Of a stretch of 24,965 nucleotides of DNA, positions 21,888 through 24,965 are shown in pieces. The position numbers and the translations under genes are program-made. Every line of letters starts with the position of its first letter. The first letter of the stretch is position 1. This DNA is from a virus. The notes beneath the pieces were generated by a model. It was not told the DNA's origin, searched no databases, and worked only from the letters and a program-made list of their open reading frames with translations. The stretch is taken from positions 1 through 24,965 of IMG/VR virus record IMGVR_UViG_3300017758_000129; one strand, written 5' to 3'.

Positions 21888-22646
21888 TTATCCTAAGAAG
21901 AAGTCAGGTGGCATTTCGTTTTCTAACCTGATCCGCTCCCTCAGTTGCGTTATTTCATTAGTAGCATCATCAAATATCTGACGACCGTTAAAAGTAACTC
22001 CTCCTGGCAACTGTACACCTTCGAATTTCATAAGGTTTGATCCCCACTGCAACTTAATCAGCGCAGTAGCATATTCTTTCAACCACATATCATTATATAC
22101 GGAAGTGTGTGTATCTGGATCGACTATGGAATAAATTTCAGCGATAATATAATCACCTGCTTTTATATCGTCTGCTTTGAATTCACCGAAGATATGAAGT
22201 CTGTCCTGATGCCGTGACCATTGAACTTGTGGTGTGCCATTCAACTTCATATCTAACATAGATAGGTATTGTTGCATCTGCTCGTAATATGCTAGATCTC
22301 CCGCAAAGTTCTGCAGGTCAGCAATATCATTAAGCATCATTTGATATTTGATATCGAAGAAGTTTCCTTGTGATCCGTTAAATGAACTGGATACAGGAAA
22401 CATTTTAGTAACGGTCATCACGTTACTAGAGATAGGAATATATTCGTTAGTCACGTCTTCTGACGTTACTTGGTGCTTTAAGTATGTGCGGACGGTAGCA
22501 TCAGAATGATACTCTTGATAATATTCTAATGCTTCGTCAATACGATCTTCAACCTGATCATCGTCAACGTTGATCTCGATTACTGGGTCACCTAGTCTTC
22601 TTTTACAATAATCAATAAGATCTTGTCTGGATGATGGAACTGCCAT
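21888..22646 (-). CDS. 13: Neck / head completion protein gp13
   Basis: gp13 is the head-completion neck protein that docks the tail to the filled head. The 252-aa product (T4 309) has the family start SSRQDLIDYCKRRLGDPVIEINVDDDQVEDRIDEALEYYQEYH and the later parts YIPISSNVMTVTKMFPVSS, FDIKYQMMLNDI and YNDMWLKEYATALIKLQWGSNLMKFEGVQLPGGVTFNG, all highly typical. It is shorter than T4 gp13, as in other marine relatives. It is the first gene after an exact late promoter, with a 29-base leader holding GGAG, and is followed by gp14 after four bases. Confidence 0.95.
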   Translation of the reverse strand: MAVPSSRQDLIDYCKRRLGDPVIEINVDDDQVEDRIDEALEYYQEYHSDATVRTYLKHQVTSEDVTNEYIPISSNVMTVTKMFPVSSSFNGSQGNFFDIKYQMMLNDIADLQNFAGDLAYYEQMQQYLSMLDMKLNGTPQVQWSRHQDRLHIFGEFKADDIKAGDYIIAEIYSIVDPDTHTSVYNDMWLKEYATALIKLQWGSNLMKFEGVQLPGGVTFNGRQIFDDATNEITQLRERIRLENEMPPDFFLG

Positions 22647-22674
22647 ATCAAATAGTCTCCAAGTAAATAACTCT

Positions 22675-22688
22675 TTACCCTATTTATA
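22675..22688 (-). promoter_or_regulatory. Late promoter of gp13-gp14-gp15-gp16-gp17
   Basis: The minus strand carries an exact TATAAATA (22688-22681) between the right LamG gene and gp13. Transcription should begin near 22675, leaving a 29-base leader with GGAG before the ATG at 22646. No other late box is seen until the one before gp18. Confidence 0.8.
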
Positions 22689-22699
22689 TGTTTTTTATT

Positions 22700-24965
22700 T
22701 TATAATCCTACACCTAATTCAGCAGTTGGCGCAGTAAAGTTGGCAGTATATACTGCTTTCTTTACAAACCTGAAGTCTTGAATATACCCATTCCAATACT
22801 CACCCGAATTTGCTGCCAGATATGATGATCCAGGAGAATTATTAGCAGTATCACCAAGCATGAAGGTATCGCCTGTAAAGTTATTTGTTGTTGCCCAATC
22901 ATCTGCGTATGCAGTTCCGTTCTCATAAAATGTTATGGTTCCATTATTCCTAACCAAAGCAACATGAATCCATGTATTAAGGGCAAAAGCACTAGTCCCT
23001 ACAATCGGAGTTGATGGTGATGTTGCATATATACTGAGTTTCTTTTGACTGTTGATACCCATGTTGAACCCAACATTTGTTGCTCTGTTACATGACCAAA
23101 ATGTTTGGTTAACAGGTCCACCAGTAAGAATGTATATCCACATTTCAACGGTGAAATCTCCGCCACCTAGACCTCCTGGTTGATACCATTTGATATAATC
23201 ACTATTTCCATCAAACTTCATTGATGAGGATGTAGTGAATTTTCTAACAGAAGTGTCAGTTTGGGCAGTACCTGCAGTCACTAATGTTGCATTTCCTGTA
23301 TTGGAATAAATTGCAAAATCTGATGTATTGTTCATTAATAGTTTTGTGTTTGTGACATGAGTATGCGCTTGTGTCGGCACAGTGATAGTTGTCTGGGTTG
23401 GATCATAAGGAGTTGAACCTTTTATCCATCTCATATCAGCAGTGAAATTTTCACTAGCATAACCACCACCAGTAGCAGATTTATGTATTTGAGCACCACT
23501 GAAATTAAATGCCGTAGAGTTTGTAACAGCAGACCCTTGCCTTTTGCCGTTAACAAACATTGACATATTATTTGATCCATCCCTACAAACAACAAAGTGA
23601 TGCCATGCTCCTGGGAATAAATTTTCTCCGTTACTCGCGATTATATTAGATCCGTTTTGATAGAAATACCAGTCACGTCCACCAGATCCTGGAGTATCAT
23701 AACCAATTTGTAAATTGCTATTGCCCCATGCTTCAACCAGTACCTTAATTACAGGATTACGATCAGTTGGGTGATACCAGAATTCTAAAGAAAATGCGCC
23801 ATCAAAATTAAAGTCAGTGGTTGTTGGAAGTGTTATGTAGTTATTGCTAGATCCATTGGTATTGGAATTAGGAAAGTACATAGAACCGCCATGTGTTGCT
23901 GCAGTCCAAGGTTCACCGTCAAACGGTGTTTCTGGTTTAGTAAATTTACCTTCATAGACAGTACCTGATGCAGGATATATTGGATGAGGAATTGCAGTTT
24001 GAGAAGTCGAGAAGTTATCAATGTAAGGTTGCCCAGTTCCCATAAGAACTTCTGTAGTGCCTGAACTATGTATTCCTGGCGCTTGTGTTGGCATTGTAAG
24101 TGAAGCAGCATTAGAATATACACTTGCTCCGTTTACTGCTCTCATTCCAAAATAGTCAGCAAATGCTTGAAAATATCCTGAGGTATAGTTACCGTGTTGA
24201 CCAATGACCCATGTACCAAGATCTGTTGAGTTTTCAGAAAATGCTTGTGTCTTAACTTCTACTCCATCAACATAGATTTTAATATTATTGTTGTATCTGT
24301 CATAAACAATCCAATGCCATTCACCATCATTAATTACTTGTCCAGTAGTTTGTGCAACATCATTAGTTCCTGACGTAAATGCTAATGTAAGTCTACCAGC
24401 ATTATATTTAAGTGCATTGAATGCTGAATTGCCTGATGGATAGTTACAGAACATAATCCCTTCATCAGTTTGAGTGGTTCTAATCCACGTTTCGAATGTC
24501 CAGTCACCAGTAAACGCAAACGAAGCAGACGTATCAATAGCATAATCATTCGTAGTGGTTGAGATACAATATCCCTTAGATTCATCTTTGTAAGGTGAGA
24601 ATGAACCAGCGTCTATTGTACCAGTTTCCGTTGTTGCTGTTTCTGCCTGAGAAGCATTAAGATATGTTATTCTATTAGTGTTTGCAAGAGTATTGCCTGT
24701 TGCTTTAACGCCAATCATAGTATCAGAAGAACTATCGACGATTGCAGAAAATGCTAGAGTGAAAGTGTTTGTGCCAGCACCAAATGCTACACCATCTGAT
24801 GCCTTAAATGTAAGTGTAGCACTACCATCAAATCCTAATGCCGTTGCCGAATCTTCTGATCTTGGTGTAATAGTAAACACCGATGAATCTTGACTCAAGG
24901 TTGCAAGTTTAAAGAAGTCACCACCAGATTCTACACTTAATACAAGGGATGCGTCAGCATTATCA
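22700..24965 (-). CDS. LamG-domain virion adhesin or tail-fibre-like protein (partial, 5' end beyond window)
   Basis: The frame is open up to the right edge. Its first visible residues (DNADASLVLSVESGGDFFK) match residues 122-140 of the 827-aa LamG protein elsewhere in the window, so a TTG at 24898 is not the true start and perhaps 120 residues lie outside. An Ig/cadherin-like module ending LTFKASDG is followed by three LamG-type repeats: one with WTFETWIR and WHWIVYDR and IYVDG, a second with FSLEFWYHP, WHHFVVCR and MFVNGKR, and a third with FTVEMWIY, WIHVALVR and a final YWNGYIQDFRF. LamG folds suggest binding to surface sugars. It ends just before the gp13 late promoter. A tail-fibre, whisker or head-decoration role is inferred. 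Confidence 0.85.
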   Translation of the reverse strand, partial: DNADASLVLSVESGGDFFKLATLSQDSSVFTITPRSEDSATALGFDGSATLTFKASDGVAFGAGTNTFTLAFSAIVDSSSDTMIGVKATGNTLANTNRITYLNASQAETATTETGTIDAGSFSPYKDESKGYCISTTTNDYAIDTSASFAFTGDWTFETWIRTTQTDEGIMFCNYPSGNSAFNALKYNAGRLTLAFTSGTNDVAQTTGQVINDGEWHWIVYDRYNNNIKIYVDGVEVKTQAFSENSTDLGTWVIGQHGNYTSGYFQAFADYFGMRAVNGASVYSNAASLTMPTQAPGIHSSGTTEVLMGTGQPYIDNFSTSQTAIPHPIYPASGTVYEGKFTKPETPFDGEPWTAATHGGSMYFPNSNTNGSSNNYITLPTTTDFNFDGAFSLEFWYHPTDRNPVIKVLVEAWGNSNLQIGYDTPGSGGRDWYFYQNGSNIIASNGENLFPGAWHHFVVCRDGSNNMSMFVNGKRQGSAVTNSTAFNFSGAQIHKSATGGGYASENFTADMRWIKGSTPYDPTQTTITVPTQAHTHVTNTKLLMNNTSDFAIYSNTGNATLVTAGTAQTDTSVRKFTTSSSMKFDGNSDYIKWYQPGGLGGGDFTVEMWIYILTGGPVNQTFWSCNRATNVGFNMGINSQKKLSIYATSPSTPIVGTSAFALNTWIHVALVRNNGTITFYENGTAYADDWATTNNFTGDTFMLGDTANNSPGSSYLAANSGEYWNGYIQDFRFVKKAVYTANFTAPTAELGVGL
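24745..24965 (-). repeat. Diverged direct repeat, copy 2 (LamG gene module)
   Basis: This segment codes for the matching module of the right-edge LamG protein and reaches the window edge, so its full length is unknown. The protein match continues to the edge without a break. Confidence 0.8.

Noticed and set aside
24898-24965. Start of the right-edge LamG protein at 24898 (TTG)
   Set aside because: The frame stays open to the window edge and the residues upstream of 24898 match the homologous module of the other LamG protein, so the true start is outside.
1-24965. CRISPR arrays, tRNA genes, insertion sequences, integrase or attachment sites
   Set aside because: No regular short repeats, cloverleaf-like sequences, transposase or integrase motifs were seen. 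The repeats present are protein-domain repeats in the LamG genes.

Overview
This window looks like a piece of the core genome of a T4-like myovirus (contractile-tailed phage), most likely marine. The evidence is an uninterrupted series of recognisable T4-type genes, all on the minus strand, in the order used by T4 relatives. The DNA is AT-rich. Structural proteins are rich in D-S-A, Gly and Ser/Thr, and LamG-type lectin modules and GG-x-Y-T repeats are inserted into virion proteins, as is common in marine T4-like phages. No photosynthesis or other host-derived metabolic gene lies in the window, so the host cannot be named.

Reading along the minus strand from right to left: (1) 24965-22700, the C-terminal part of a large LamG adhesin or tail-fibre-like protein that runs off the right edge. 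(2) 22646-19229, neck and tail-completion genes gp13, gp14 (with a large insert) and gp15, then a 110-aa virion-type protein and the small terminase gp16. (3) 19266-15288, large terminase gp17, tail sheath gp18 and tail tube gp19. (4) 15213-9970, the head module: portal gp20, core protein gp67, a 70-aa unknown, protease gp21, scaffold gp22 and major capsid gp23, closed by a strong intrinsic terminator. (5) 9892-6846, a gp19-like tail-tube-family protein and a second LamG adhesin whose N-terminal module is closely related to that of the right-edge protein. (6) 6803-185, recombination, replication and late-transcription genes: uvsY, uvsW, a 160-aa unknown, the late sigma factor gp55, gp47, gp46 and sliding clamp gp45. 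A partial unknown gene follows at the left edge.

Two promoter classes match this layout. Exact T4-type late boxes (TATAAATA, the target of gp55 with clamp gp45) precede gp13, gp18, the 70-aa gene before gp21, and the tube-like gene. A second class, CTTTACT-N17-TATAAT, mostly with an extended -10 (TGATATAAT), precedes uvsY, gp55 and gp45. One further copy points the other way, from the gp55 upstream region into the antisense strand of the 160-aa gene, uvsW and uvsY. The right part is therefore late virion genes, and the left part holds early/middle genes, including gp55 and gp45, which drive the late part.

I found no tRNA, CRISPR array, transposon, integrase or defence locus. No gene-free stretch exceeds about 155 bases. 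The points most worth a second look are the divergent antisense promoter, two genes whose predicted transcription start falls on the ATG, the paired LamG genes flanking the virion module, the tube-like paralogue after gp23, and the insert in gp14.
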